Shown here: positions 35,431 to 44,361 of the stretch, in pieces
How positions within the stretch are numbered: the first letter of the stretch is position 1
How the letters are laid out: each line of letters begins with the position of its first letter
Origin: Marinoscillum sp040218045
Lineage (GTDB): Bacteria; Bacteroidota; Bacteroidia; Cytophagales; Cyclobacteriaceae
Length of the DNA stretch: 64,000 nt
Direction of reading: 5' to 3'
Assembly (NCBI GenBank): GCA_040218045.1
Contig: JAVJQA010000012.1
Location: 62,001-126,000, forward strand
Position numbers and translations under genes: made by a program
The notes under the pieces: generated by a model
The model's input: the letters and a program-made list of their open reading frames with translations, nothing else
The model's database searches: none
Told to the model about the DNA's origin: nothing

Positions 35431-38400
35431 ATTTTCTCCATCAGTCAATATTATTCGGGATGAAGCCTCTGAGGTTAACTATATCGTCACACCAAATGCA
35501 CAAAGAGTAGCAAAAGAAATCGAGGGCCTATCTGAAAGCAATTTCAACGCATTCACCATTATTGGTTCATACGGTTCTGGAAAATCATCATTTCTTTGGG
35601 CATTTGAGAAGGAAGTCAAAAGAGAAAAGACCTTCTTCGACATTAAGTTGGCTGATAAGGTAGATTTGATCAAGCTGGTTGGTGAATATGCCTCATTGAG
35701 AGAGATTCTTGCTAGTAAACTGAATACAGATATAAGCATTGAGCAGATATTCAAGAAGTTAAAATCAACCTCAAAGAAAAAACGAATTCTGGTGATTGAT
35801 GAGTTCGGTAAATTCATTGAATTCGCTGTTCGGAATCTGCCCGAAAAAGAAATCTATTTTTTACAACAGTTAGCTGAATTCGTTGCGACACCAGAAAATA
35901 ACTGTCTGTTGATAACAACTCTTCACCAAAGTTTTGATGCATATTCCTCTTCATTTCTAAATGCCGCAGAACGTAATGAGTGGCGAAAAGTAAAAGGAAG
36001 GTTCAAAGACCTAACCTTTAATGAACCTGTAGAACAATTACTTTACCTGGCAGCTCAGAGGTTATCTAATGATGCCATCGCTGACCAAGCCATTGTTCAG
36101 AAAACATTAAGGCTTCAAGCGGAACATTCCATTGTTAAGTCAGATCCAAATTTTTTAGAGGAGGTCTGTTCCCGACTCTGGCCACTAGATATCTTTTCCG
36201 CTTACATGCTATCTGTTGGTCTTCAGCGATACGGGCAAAACGAACGTTCGCTATTTACCTTTTTGGAAGGAGAACTGGATCGCTCTAATGATAGGCATTT
36301 TACTATTTCAGATATTTATGATTACCTCAATCATGAATTCTACTCATTCTTAAGAAGTCAGAAAAACTTTGACTTCAGTGTGTGGCGCTCGGTTGCTACA
36401 GGTTTGGAGAGATCAGAAAACCTAATCCTTGGAAATCAGTCGATTGCTCAGGAAATAATCAAAATAATAGGCTTAGTTACCTTATTAGGTCATAAAGGAG
36501 CCAAAGTGAATGAACAATTCTTTACTGAGTACTTAGGCCGTTCTTATGAGATTCAGGAAATTGAAGACTCTCTTCAAGAGTTAGAAGCCAAAAAGATCAT
36601 TCTATTCACCAGGTATAATAATGCCTATCGTATAATCGATGGAACAGACGTTGATTTTGCTGAAGAACTTAAACAGGCAGATAAAGAGGTAGATGGCTCC
36701 ATTGACATTCCCACAAAGCTTAAAGAAAACTTCCAGTTTTCGGTAGTCAATGCCAAATCCATTACTTACCGTGTTGGGACTCCTCGTTTCTTTGAATATG
36801 TCATTTCAGAGCAGCCAATTGAGCAGGTACCTACAGGTCAAATTGACGGCTTTATCAATTTGATTTTTAGTGAGGCGATTGATCTTGACAACCTTGTGCA
36901 GATATCAAGTGATCAAGAAGAAATCATTTATGCGGTATTTAAGAATGTTGAAAGTATTCGAGAATTACTGATTGATATAGAACGTACGACTAAAGCCAAG
37001 TCAAAACATTCTGATGATAAGGTAGCGCGAAAGGAATTTGAGATCATTTTGACGAGTCAAAAGCAGCTCCTTAATAGAAATGTGATTGAGGCGCTTTTCA
37101 CCAATCAAGTTTCATGGTATTACCGAGGGGAGCCTAAACCGATAAAATCACAAAAGGAACTTAACAAGTCTCTTTCACTGGTCTGTGAAAAAGCATATTC
37201 CAAAACTCCTGTATTTAGAAATGAGCTGATCAACCGGCATGTGCTGCAGGGAGGTAATGCCGCGAAAAATCCTTTCTTTGATAAACTGGTCAATCAAAAT
37301 CACCTACCAGATTTAGGGTTTACACCTGAAGAGTTCCCTCCTCAAAAAACAATTTACCTGACACTTCTCAAAGAAACAGGAATTCATGTTGTTAATAGCA
37401 CAGGGACGGAATTCAAAAAACCAACAGGCACATTTGAAGATCTCTGGAATACTTGCGAGACGTTTCTAATGTCCACCAAATCCGCGAAAAAGAAGGTTTC
37501 AACTTTGTATGACCTATTGAGTACAAAGCCTTTTAAACTGACACCCGGATTTCTGGATTTTTGGATACCTACCTTCCTGTTTATCAAACGAGATGATTTT
37601 GCACTTTTCAGCGATGATGAATCTTATCAGCCAGAATTGACAGAATCTCATTTGTACTTCTTTACCAGAGATGCAGCGAAATTTTCGATAAAAGCCTTTG
37701 ATGTAGAGGGTGTCAAACTGGACTTGTATAATAAGTACCGAGAACTTCTTCAGCTTAAAAACACAGATAAAATCAACAATCAAAGTCTGATTGAAAGTGT
37801 GAAGCCTTTTATGGTCTTTTATCATCATTTGAATGAATATGCCAAGAAGACCAAAAGGATAAGCCCTGAAGCCATTGCACTAAGACAATCCATTGAAAAA
37901 GCAGAGGATCCTGAAAAACTCTTTTTTGAGGAGTTTCCTAAGGCGATTAAAATGGAGCTTAAAGAGCTACTGAAAGAAGATGAGCTGTTTGATGAGTACA
38001 TTCTAAAACTCCGTGGAGCCATCCGCGACTTACAGGGATGTTTTGATCAACTGATTGATAGTATTGAAAAATATATTGTCACCGAACTGCTCAATGAAAA
38101 GCAATTGGCTTTTTCCGAATACAAGGAAAAAATTGAGTTACGGTTTACGAAACTCAAGGAGCACATGCTGCGGCCACAACAAACAGCTCTCTTAATCCGC
38201 CTGAGATCACCTTTAGATGATCGCAACTCATGGATCAATTCCATTTGTCATGTGGTGATGGGCAAATCATTGGAAATGCTTCGTGACAAAGAAGAAGAAT
38301 TGTTCAAAGAGAAACTGGGAGCTGGCTTCCGTGAGTTGGACAACTTTGTTGTGCTCACCAAAGAATCGAAAACCGGTAAGGAAAAAATGCTGAAAATTGA

Positions 38401-38569
38401 CATTACATCTTTGGCGGAAGGCACTAAAGAACAAATCATTCGGTTACCTAACGAATTGGATGATGAAGCACTGGATATGTTAAACAATGTGAAGAAGACG
38501 TTAGGAAAGAATAAAAATTTGAATAAGTTTATATTGGTAGAATTATTAAAGCAACAACTGGATGACTAA
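35420..38569 (+). CDS. sspC: Large P-loop ATPase, SspC-like
   Basis: 1049 aa. An ATPase domain at the N-terminus has Walker A GSYGSGKSS (residues 49-57) and Walker B ILVIDEFGK (123-131, Asp127-Glu128). The long remainder is mainly helical, with charged segments and no catalytic motif I recognise; its layout is also loosely like BREX BrxC-type ATPases. Between a DUF4007 gene and a PP-loop gene, overlapping both, it fits the ATPase SspC of single-strand phosphorothioation. The gene overlaps sspD by 8 nt. Confidence 0.75.
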   Translation: MKAKFSPSVNIIRDEASEVNYIVTPNAQRVAKEIEGLSESNFNAFTIIGSYGSGKSSFLWAFEKEVKREKTFFDIKLADKVDLIKLVGEYASLREILASKLNTDISIEQIFKKLKSTSKKKRILVIDEFGKFIEFAVRNLPEKEIYFLQQLAEFVATPENNCLLITTLHQSFDAYSSSFLNAAERNEWRKVKGRFKDLTFNEPVEQLLYLAAQRLSNDAIADQAIVQKTLRLQAEHSIVKSDPNFLEEVCSRLWPLDIFSAYMLSVGLQRYGQNERSLFTFLEGELDRSNDRHFTISDIYDYLNHEFYSFLRSQKNFDFSVWRSVATGLERSENLILGNQSIAQEIIKIIGLVTLLGHKGAKVNEQFFTEYLGRSYEIQEIEDSLQELEAKKIILFTRYNNAYRIIDGTDVDFAEELKQADKEVDGSIDIPTKLKENFQFSVVNAKSITYRVGTPRFFEYVISEQPIEQVPTGQIDGFINLIFSEAIDLDNLVQISSDQEEIIYAVFKNVESIRELLIDIERTTKAKSKHSDDKVARKEFEIILTSQKQLLNRNVIEALFTNQVSWYYRGEPKPIKSQKELNKSLSLVCEKAYSKTPVFRNELINRHVLQGGNAAKNPFFDKLVNQNHLPDLGFTPEEFPPQKTIYLTLLKETGIHVVNSTGTEFKKPTGTFEDLWNTCETFLMSTKSAKKKVSTLYDLLSTKPFKLTPGFLDFWIPTFLFIKRDDFALFSDDESYQPELTESHLYFFTRDAAKFSIKAFDVEGVKLDLYNKYRELLQLKNTDKINNQSLIESVKPFMVFYHHLNEYAKKTKRISPEAIALRQSIEKAEDPEKLFFEEFPKAIKMELKELLKEDELFDEYILKLRGAIRDLQGCFDQLIDSIEKYIVTELLNEKQLAFSEYKEKIELRFTKLKEHMLRPQQTALLIRLRSPLDDRNSWINSICHVVMGKSLEMLRDKEEELFKEKLGAGFRELDNFVVLTKESKTGKEKMLKIDITSLAEGTKEQIIRLPNELDDEALDMLNNVKKTLGKNKNLNKFILVELLKQQLDD

Positions 38570-39698
38570 ACCAAAGCATGTATTGGGAATATCGGGAGGA
38601 AAAGACAGTGCCGCTTTAGCTATCTACTTACGGAATACCTATCCACAACTTGATATCAACTATTACTTCTGTGATACAGGTAAAGAGCTTGACGAAACCT
38701 ATCAGCTAATCGAACGACTCGAAGGCTACCTGGGAAAGAATATTGAAAAACTGGAGCCCAAAGAGGTAAAGGCTCTGGGCGAAAATCCCTTCGACTATTA
38801 TTACCAATCATATAGAGGATACCTACCTTCCAATGTTGCACGATGGTGTACCAAGAAAATGAAGTTGGAGCCGTTCGAGGTGTATGTAGGAGATGCTCCA
38901 ACCATTTCTTATGTCGGCATTAGAGGAGATGAAGACCGGGAAGGTTACATCTCCAAAAAAGGAAATATCCAATCCATGTTTCCATTCCGCAGGAATATTT
39001 GGAGTGAGGAAATCATCAAACGTGTGCTTTCTAATAAAGAAAGTGAGCATATACTGGATTTTTATCAGGGAGTATTGAGTGGAAGTGCGTTTGACAAGGT
39101 TGCCCATTTGATCAATGAACCGTTGATCTTGGAGGAACGAAACCCCGAACAAAACCGCAGGGTAACACAAGAAAAACTGAATCTATTGTTTGATCAGGGA
39201 TTGCCTGAATTCAATCAGGTGGTTTTCAAATACCTAAAAGATAAAAATTACCCTATCTCATTGGAAGAGGACTATCCGTTGCTCTACAATGAAGACGTGT
39301 TAGTGCGGGACGACATCTTCCGCCTGCTTCGTGAGAGTGAAGTTGGAGTGCCTGGCTACTACGAAAAGATGGACTATGAAGTAGATGGCCAAACAGGGCA
39401 ATATGCCCGCAGCAGATCAGGTTGTTATTTCTGCTTTTTTCAGCAAAAGATTGAGTGGGTTTGGCTCCACGAACAGCACCCAGACCTATATCTTCAGGCC
39501 ATGGAATACGAAAATGAAAAGGAAGGCTTTACCTGGAATCAAAATGAATCACTTCAGGACCTCATTCACCCCAATCGTATTCACCAGATCAAGGCCGAAC
39601 ACCTCGGCCGCATGGACCGGGAAAAAGCCAAAGGCTCTAAATACCTGTTGGATAAGGTAATTGATGCGGAAAAGGATTGTATAGCTTGTTTTGGGTAA
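38562..39698 (+). CDS. sspD: PP-loop ATP pyrophosphatase (PAPS reductase/DndC-like), SspD
   Basis: 378 aa. The PP-loop SGGKDSAAL is at residues 11-19, followed by YYFCDTGKELDETYQLI, as in PAPS reductase and DndC-type proteins. Cysteines at 96 (RWCTKKMKLEP), 288 and 291 (GCYFC), and 373 and 376 (CIAC) could hold an iron-sulfur cluster. In phosphorothioation the SspD/DndC protein activates the DNA backbone with ATP for sulfur insertion; the sulfur comes from a cysteine desulfurase (SspA or a housekeeping IscS/SufS). No desulfurase gene lies in the window. Confidence 0.82.
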   Translation: MTKPKHVLGISGGKDSAALAIYLRNTYPQLDINYYFCDTGKELDETYQLIERLEGYLGKNIEKLEPKEVKALGENPFDYYYQSYRGYLPSNVARWCTKKMKLEPFEVYVGDAPTISYVGIRGDEDREGYISKKGNIQSMFPFRRNIWSEEIIKRVLSNKESEHILDFYQGVLSGSAFDKVAHLINEPLILEERNPEQNRRVTQEKLNLLFDQGLPEFNQVVFKYLKDKNYPISLEEDYPLLYNEDVLVRDDIFRLLRESEVGVPGYYEKMDYEVDGQTGQYARSRSGCYFCFFQQKIEWVWLHEQHPDLYLQAMEYENEKEGFTWNQNESLQDLIHPNRIHQIKAEHLGRMDREKAKGSKYLLDKVIDAEKDCIACFG

Positions 39699-39702
39699 AA
39701 AA

Positions 39703-41337
39703 ATGTTTAATGTATTACAAATCATTTACGATAATTCCAAGGACGTTTATTACCTGCCTAACAATCGATTAGTATTTGAACTGAGTCGCTTTGAAATTGT
39801 ATTTGATCTTGACAATTCCTTTACTCTTGGTGAAGACAGTTTCTACCTGATAAATAATTTGGATGATCTCCAAAGACTAAGCGAGGTTAGAATATTAGAT
39901 TGTTTTATTGCATCTTCTGAATATTTAGGATATCGAACTGATATAATTGATTATACAGAACCTTCGTCTATTTCATTACAATCTTTAAATCTTCAAAATG
40001 AAATCCTGAAAATAGATGAAAGAGCAATATCTAGAACACTATTAAGTTTAAATTATGGTTATGATGATGTTGATCCTTCTTTCTGTGACACTGAGCCGAA
40101 CTATCTATTTGAAATTCATTTAACTCATGAATCATTAATCAATATTGAATTCTTTGAGCGTTTGATTAAACATTCTAATCAGTTATCTCAAAGCACAAAA
40201 CCTCCGTTGTTTTATTGGATTTTTTACAAAAAAAACCAAAACCTCCCAGATTCTCACAAACCAAAATTTCTTATAACAAACACCAAAACAAGAAGAATTG
40301 GTTATTTAAAAATTCTTGGGCACCTGCTCGATCAGAAAGAAAAAATTGGAGCCACTACGATATCTAAGAAGCTAGAGGATTATGCTTCCGATTTTAATAA
40401 TCAACTTGAAGATATTACTAGTAACAAAGGATTAATTAAAAAAACAAAGAATGGCATCTCGGCTAAACCATATATTAAGCTTGCTACAGATTTGGAGCTT
40501 ATAAATGTTCTGAACAATATATATTCAAAAGGGAAGCTTTTAAAGGTTTACAATGTTTTGAAAGAGCAATATGCTGATGAAAATAATGTATTTAAACTAG
40601 GCAAGTTTGATAAATTATTTTTTCTAGAACTGATCCTTAAGAAGGACTATCAGTATCTATCCGTTTTAATGGAAATATTACGAACCAATAAAAACGTAAA
40701 TTATTCCAGTTTAACTAAGGTTTTTCAATCAGCGTTAATAGCGAGGTTCGAAGAGAATATTGATAAATTAAGCCACGAAAAAAAGAAAGTAGCGCCACTA
40801 AAATCGATTTTAAAAAGAATCTCGGAATGGGAGAAACCAGAAGTCTACTTAGAGCATGTTTTAATGCCAAGATTGAACTGGTTAACTGATTTAGAATTGA
40901 TCAATCTTGATAATAGATTGAATATTGAGTTATCAAAAAATGGCCTACGTTTAATCGAAAATTTTTGCTGTTGGAATGATATAAATGCATGTAGAATTAT
41001 TTCTCCGAAGGAATTTATTAATCGCTTTATGGTGCATGCCTTTGATCACACCTATGGCTTTGATTCTCATTCCAAACAGCAAGACGTATCTGAGATTCGA
41101 TCAAAGACCTTAGAATATATAAATGAGAGTTTTGATTACTTCCAGACACTTGCACCTAACAGAGTCACTGCATCCCAAGCCATAGACTATACCAAGTATA
41201 GATTATACCTTGAAAATGGATTCACAGTTGGCCATACATGGATAGCGAATCAACTTGAGGGTAAAGATCAATCTCAGTTTGTATATAAATATCAAAAACA
41301 ATATGGTGATGGTTACATTCAAAAACTGATGAAATGA
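39703..41337 (+). CDS. Unknown 544-aa protein of the ssp operon (candidate SspFGH-type component)
   Basis: I chose the ATG at 39703, 4 nt after the sspD stop; a TTG at 39691 is possible. No family is recognised with certainty. The sequence is Leu/Ile/Asn/Lys-rich and helical. The middle part (about residues 195-265: RRIGYLKILGHLLDQKEKIGATTISKKLEDYASDF ... GLIKKTKNGISAKPYIKLA) looks like a winged-helix segment. The A+T content is clearly higher than in sspBCD. The stop overlaps the next ATPase gene by 4 nt (ATGA). The position straight after sspD matches the sspBCD-sspFGH arrangement. Confidence 0.7.
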   Translation: MFNVLQIIYDNSKDVYYLPNNRLVFELSRFEIVFDLDNSFTLGEDSFYLINNLDDLQRLSEVRILDCFIASSEYLGYRTDIIDYTEPSSISLQSLNLQNEILKIDERAISRTLLSLNYGYDDVDPSFCDTEPNYLFEIHLTHESLINIEFFERLIKHSNQLSQSTKPPLFYWIFYKKNQNLPDSHKPKFLITNTKTRRIGYLKILGHLLDQKEKIGATTISKKLEDYASDFNNQLEDITSNKGLIKKTKNGISAKPYIKLATDLELINVLNNIYSKGKLLKVYNVLKEQYADENNVFKLGKFDKLFFLELILKKDYQYLSVLMEILRTNKNVNYSSLTKVFQSALIARFEENIDKLSHEKKKVAPLKSILKRISEWEKPEVYLEHVLMPRLNWLTDLELINLDNRLNIELSKNGLRLIENFCCWNDINACRIISPKEFINRFMVHAFDHTYGFDSHSKQQDVSEIRSKTLEYINESFDYFQTLAPNRVTASQAIDYTKYRLYLENGFTVGHTWIANQLEGKDQSQFVYKYQKQYGDGYIQKLMK

Positions 41338-42449
41338 GTATTTCTACAACTTACAAACTAGAAACTAACCCTTTTAGAATTACTCCAGCAACAAGTCCAA
41401 ATGAATTGATTTGGGCTGGTTTTACAGAAATTCGAGAAAAATTTGAACTTCGCATAAAAAGAAGTATTAAAATTCAGAACAGCTCTTTGATACTAAACTG
41501 GGGAGAGTACGGAAGCGGAAAAACTCATGCGGCGAGATATTTCAATAAGGCTAGTGTTTTAGAGGAAATCGCAAAAGATGTCAATTCTGAAATACCCTAT
41601 TCAATAGTCTTGCCTCTTCCTAAAGGGAAAGAGCCAGTTTTCAGTATGTATACTTCAGTTATAGACAAACTTGACATTCAGGTGTTAAGATCTCGTTTTC
41701 AAGAAAAAGGAGCGAGTATAAATTCTTTTATCGATGAAATGCATGATAATATGCAAATTCAAAGTATCCTCAAAGCGATTTTTAACCCTGATGTTTATGA
41801 TATTAACCTTTTAAAGAAATACTTGTACGGCAATATTTCCAATACTGAGCTAAAAGGCTTAAATGACTTTGGGATTCTCAGACATCTTAATTCTGATAGT
41901 GACTATACCAAATTGTTAGCTGGCCTTTTTTCATGCCTGACATATGATAAAAAAGTTTATTCAGCTGTTATTATTTGGATCGATGAATTCGAAGACTTAG
42001 CTGTCTTAAGCAGTTCAAACATTGATAAAACAAATAATTTTCTACGAGAAATCCTCGATAACACTCCCAATAATCTATTAGTCTTTTTGAACCTTACTCA
42101 ATCAGCTCTATTCGGGGTTGAAGATCTGGGTGAATACGTGTATGAGTCTGTTAGGTCTAGAATTAAAGATAGAGTAAACTTTGATCTGCCTTCTCCTGAA
42201 CAATTCAGAACGTACTTAAAAGATCTTTTAGAAAAGTTCCGCTCCGAGGAAGTAGAAGAACAAATATTTTTCCCATACGAGAAGGACTTGGTTGATGAAT
42301 TAATTCGAGAATTGGGCAATGTTTCACTCAGATCTTTCAACGAAGCATTCTCTATGTTACTAGAACTTGCTGAGTTAGAAAGTGTATGTCCCATTACTTC
42401 AGAGTTCTTTGAAAGGAATCGGAATGAGGTTCTTGGTTGGAAGGAATAA
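41334..42449 (+). CDS. AAA-type P-loop ATPase of the ssp operon
   Basis: 371 aa. It begins TTYKLETNPFRITPATSPNELIWAGF, then Walker A GEYGSGKT (57-64) and Walker B IIWIDEFED (213-221). Sensor-like text NNLLVFLNLTQSALFGV follows, and a C-terminal helical part (LIRELGNVSLRSFNEAFSMLLELAELE) resembles the lid of ORC/TniB-like AAA proteins. It overlaps both neighbours (ATGA upstream, TAATG downstream), so it is co-translated with the 544-aa protein and the PIN-like protein. It probably powers or gates a DNA-acting complex with them; that is inference. Confidence 0.8.
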   Translation: MSISTTYKLETNPFRITPATSPNELIWAGFTEIREKFELRIKRSIKIQNSSLILNWGEYGSGKTHAARYFNKASVLEEIAKDVNSEIPYSIVLPLPKGKEPVFSMYTSVIDKLDIQVLRSRFQEKGASINSFIDEMHDNMQIQSILKAIFNPDVYDINLLKKYLYGNISNTELKGLNDFGILRHLNSDSDYTKLLAGLFSCLTYDKKVYSAVIIWIDEFEDLAVLSSSNIDKTNNFLREILDNTPNNLLVFLNLTQSALFGVEDLGEYVYESVRSRIKDRVNFDLPSPEQFRTYLKDLLEKFRSEEVEEQIFFPYEKDLVDELIRELGNVSLRSFNEAFSMLLELAELESVCPITSEFFERNRNEVLGWKE

Positions 42450-43342
42450 TGGCTGAAATTACTTGTGTTTTAGATGCATGCTCAATTATTAACCTTATCC
42501 ACATTGATGAGGATGATTTTTTATTAAAGAAATTAAAAGGGATTGATTTTTATTTATGTGAAGAGGTTTTCAAAGAAGTTGAAGGCAATGTTTTTAGCAA
42601 ACTGGGTAAAGCTTCCGATGATGGATTCAGTATTAAAAAAAGAAAATATGAAATTGACGAGACACTAAAATTTTATAGAAGATGTCAAGTATCCAATGAT
42701 AGAATCACTCATGAGTTTAAGAATGATTTTTTCGATCATGTCAATCGTATAAGTGGGTACAAGAAAAAGAATGGGGAGTTTTACTCAGCATGCTTAGCTT
42801 TATTTGTTAGCAGGTTCAAGCCCGTTCAATCAGGTAGTATCATTACCACAAAAGTTTTCTTCCACACAGATGATGCACCAGCTAGAGACGCCTTTCGTAA
42901 TTTTTTCATAAACCAACAAATAGGTCACATTGAGGACACGGCTGATTTGCTAGTCCTTCTGTATCGTTTGGAAGATTCAGATACTTTTAATGAAAAAGAT
43001 TTAGAGAGATACTTAAGTTCATTGTTTCAGGAGTATGCATTAGAAGTGACTCTTTTGAAAAGGAAGCTCAAAGCAATTAGGGAGGGTTTTTCATTAGCTC
43101 AAAGAAAGAAAGAGGATCTTGTGAGAAATATTCAAGACCTAATTTATAAACTAGATAATCTAGATTTCAAGAGCATTTCGATTCACTATGAGTATTTCAA
43201 AAGAAACAAGAAACACCATTCAAACTTATGGGATGTAGTAAATTCTTATCGCTCTGTATTTGACCTAGAATCAAATACAAGCGATTTATTAGCAAAAGTT
43301 AAAATGCTGACGAAGGAAATTCCAAACATATATAGACTCTAG
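42449..43342 (+). CDS. PIN-like nuclease of the ssp operon
   Basis: 297 aa from the ATG at 42449, which shares a base with the previous stop (TAATG). The N-terminus is PIN-like: VLDACSIINLIH (Asp9), then CEEVFKEVEG (acidic residues near 38-43), Glu110 in NGEFYSACLALF, and Asp141-Asp142 in FFHTDDAPARDAF. These match the four acidic positions of PIN nucleases. A long helical tail follows (about residues 190-297). It is the last gene of the operon and the best candidate for its DNA-cutting activity; it might be one of the SspFGH proteins, but I cannot say which. Confidence 0.65.
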   Translation: MAEITCVLDACSIINLIHIDEDDFLLKKLKGIDFYLCEEVFKEVEGNVFSKLGKASDDGFSIKKRKYEIDETLKFYRRCQVSNDRITHEFKNDFFDHVNRISGYKKKNGEFYSACLALFVSRFKPVQSGSIITTKVFFHTDDAPARDAFRNFFINQQIGHIEDTADLLVLLYRLEDSDTFNEKDLERYLSSLFQEYALEVTLLKRKLKAIREGFSLAQRKKEDLVRNIQDLIYKLDNLDFKSISIHYEYFKRNKKHHSNLWDVVNSYRSVFDLESNTSDLLAKVKMLTKEIPNIYRL

Positions 43343-43404
43343 TTAATCTCCCACCCCCATCATCATTTCTTCCAATTCCTGTGTTTGTCAAAAATATCCA
43401 TCAG

Positions 43405-44361
43405 TCACCTAATCTTGTAAATCACCTGTGAGTGATTCGGCCGATCCCAATAAAACGCTCCATCAAATTCACAAATCCAATCATAAAGCACATTTACCAA
43501 CTGCTTTTGTTTTAGTTCCCAAGGCCTGGGAGTAGGCACGGTTGTCGTATTCTCCTGGATCCATCGTACCACACCGCCATAGTTCAGTGATTGTTTGGGC
43601 AGGCTTTCTATATGTCCTTTTAGAGCCATTACAAATGGGTGCTTGTTAAAAGCCCTATCTAAATGTTCAATAAACTCCCCTCTGCCCAATCTCAATGGCA
43701 CCTTGTATAATGCCAGATCATGGGCAGCACAATTCATTTCTTCCTCGCCATAGTCACTATTTCCACAATAAATCTCTACCAGGGTTTTCACTGTTGAAGT
43801 CATAGGGAGGGCAGAAAGCAAAAACGGGTCTTCATTGTGTCTTTCCAGTTGGTCGGTAAAGTTTCCTGGTGGCTTTGATGCGTCTATATTCTCTAGTTGC
43901 TCCTTAATTTGATTGACATAGTACTCTGTGACAAGGACACTCTCCATTAGAATTTTTTGGAAGTAAACCTTCGCTTCAAAATCTATGCGCTCAATAGTTG
44001 TGGCTATCTCGTAATTGTAGCCCTCAGCGGTTGCATCAGCCATTGCCCGTTTGCTGATGTTAGCTGAGCCCATGAAACATTGAGACATATCAGTAAAAGC
44101 CTTGAGATGCAGTCTTGGATTTCTATAAAGGGTAATTCCAAAATCCTTACACGTGTCATAAACTTCGAGATCAGAGGCCTGGGTAATGAGATCCATTGGA
44201 AGCCAACGCACCACCACTTGAGAGCAATTGGGGTTGTGATTCAGAAGTTCTCGAAACTTATCATTTTTAATGTAGGGCACTAATATGGCATAGTCTTCAA
44301 CCTCTTTTAAAAAAGAATGGAGATTGGAGCTAAGATCAATTCCGTTTTTGTAGATCATCAC
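43405..44361 (-). CDS. PLD-family nuclease of a GHKL-helicase module
   Basis: 318 aa. One HKD-type motif: His85 and Lys87 in RLHLKAFTD, then GSANIS at 98-103. A single copy per chain means that it should act as a dimer, as in PLD-type restriction nucleases. The N-terminal part (LVPYIKNDKFRELL, VVVRWLPMDLITQASDLEVYDTC) is typical of the nuclease-like PLD group rather than of lipases. It overlaps the helicase gene by 4 nt (ATGA), and is the last gene of the minus-strand three-gene operon. Confidence 0.82.
   Translation of the reverse strand: MMIYKNGIDLSSNLHSFLKEVEDYAILVPYIKNDKFRELLNHNPNCSQVVVRWLPMDLITQASDLEVYDTCKDFGITLYRNPRLHLKAFTDMSQCFMGSANISKRAMADATAEGYNYEIATTIERIDFEAKVYFQKILMESVLVTEYYVNQIKEQLENIDASKPPGNFTDQLERHNEDPFLLSALPMTSTVKTLVEIYCGNSDYGEEEMNCAAHDLALYKVPLRLGRGEFIEHLDRAFNKHPFVMALKGHIESLPKQSLNYGGVVRWIQENTTTVPTPRPWELKQKQLVNVLYDWICEFDGAFYWDRPNHSQVIYKIR

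Noticed and set aside
38562..39698. Assimilatory PAPS reductase
   Set aside because: The PP-loop, the extra C-terminal Cys pairs and the DUF4007/ATPase neighbours fit a phosphorothioation enzyme better, and no sulfate assimilation gene is near.
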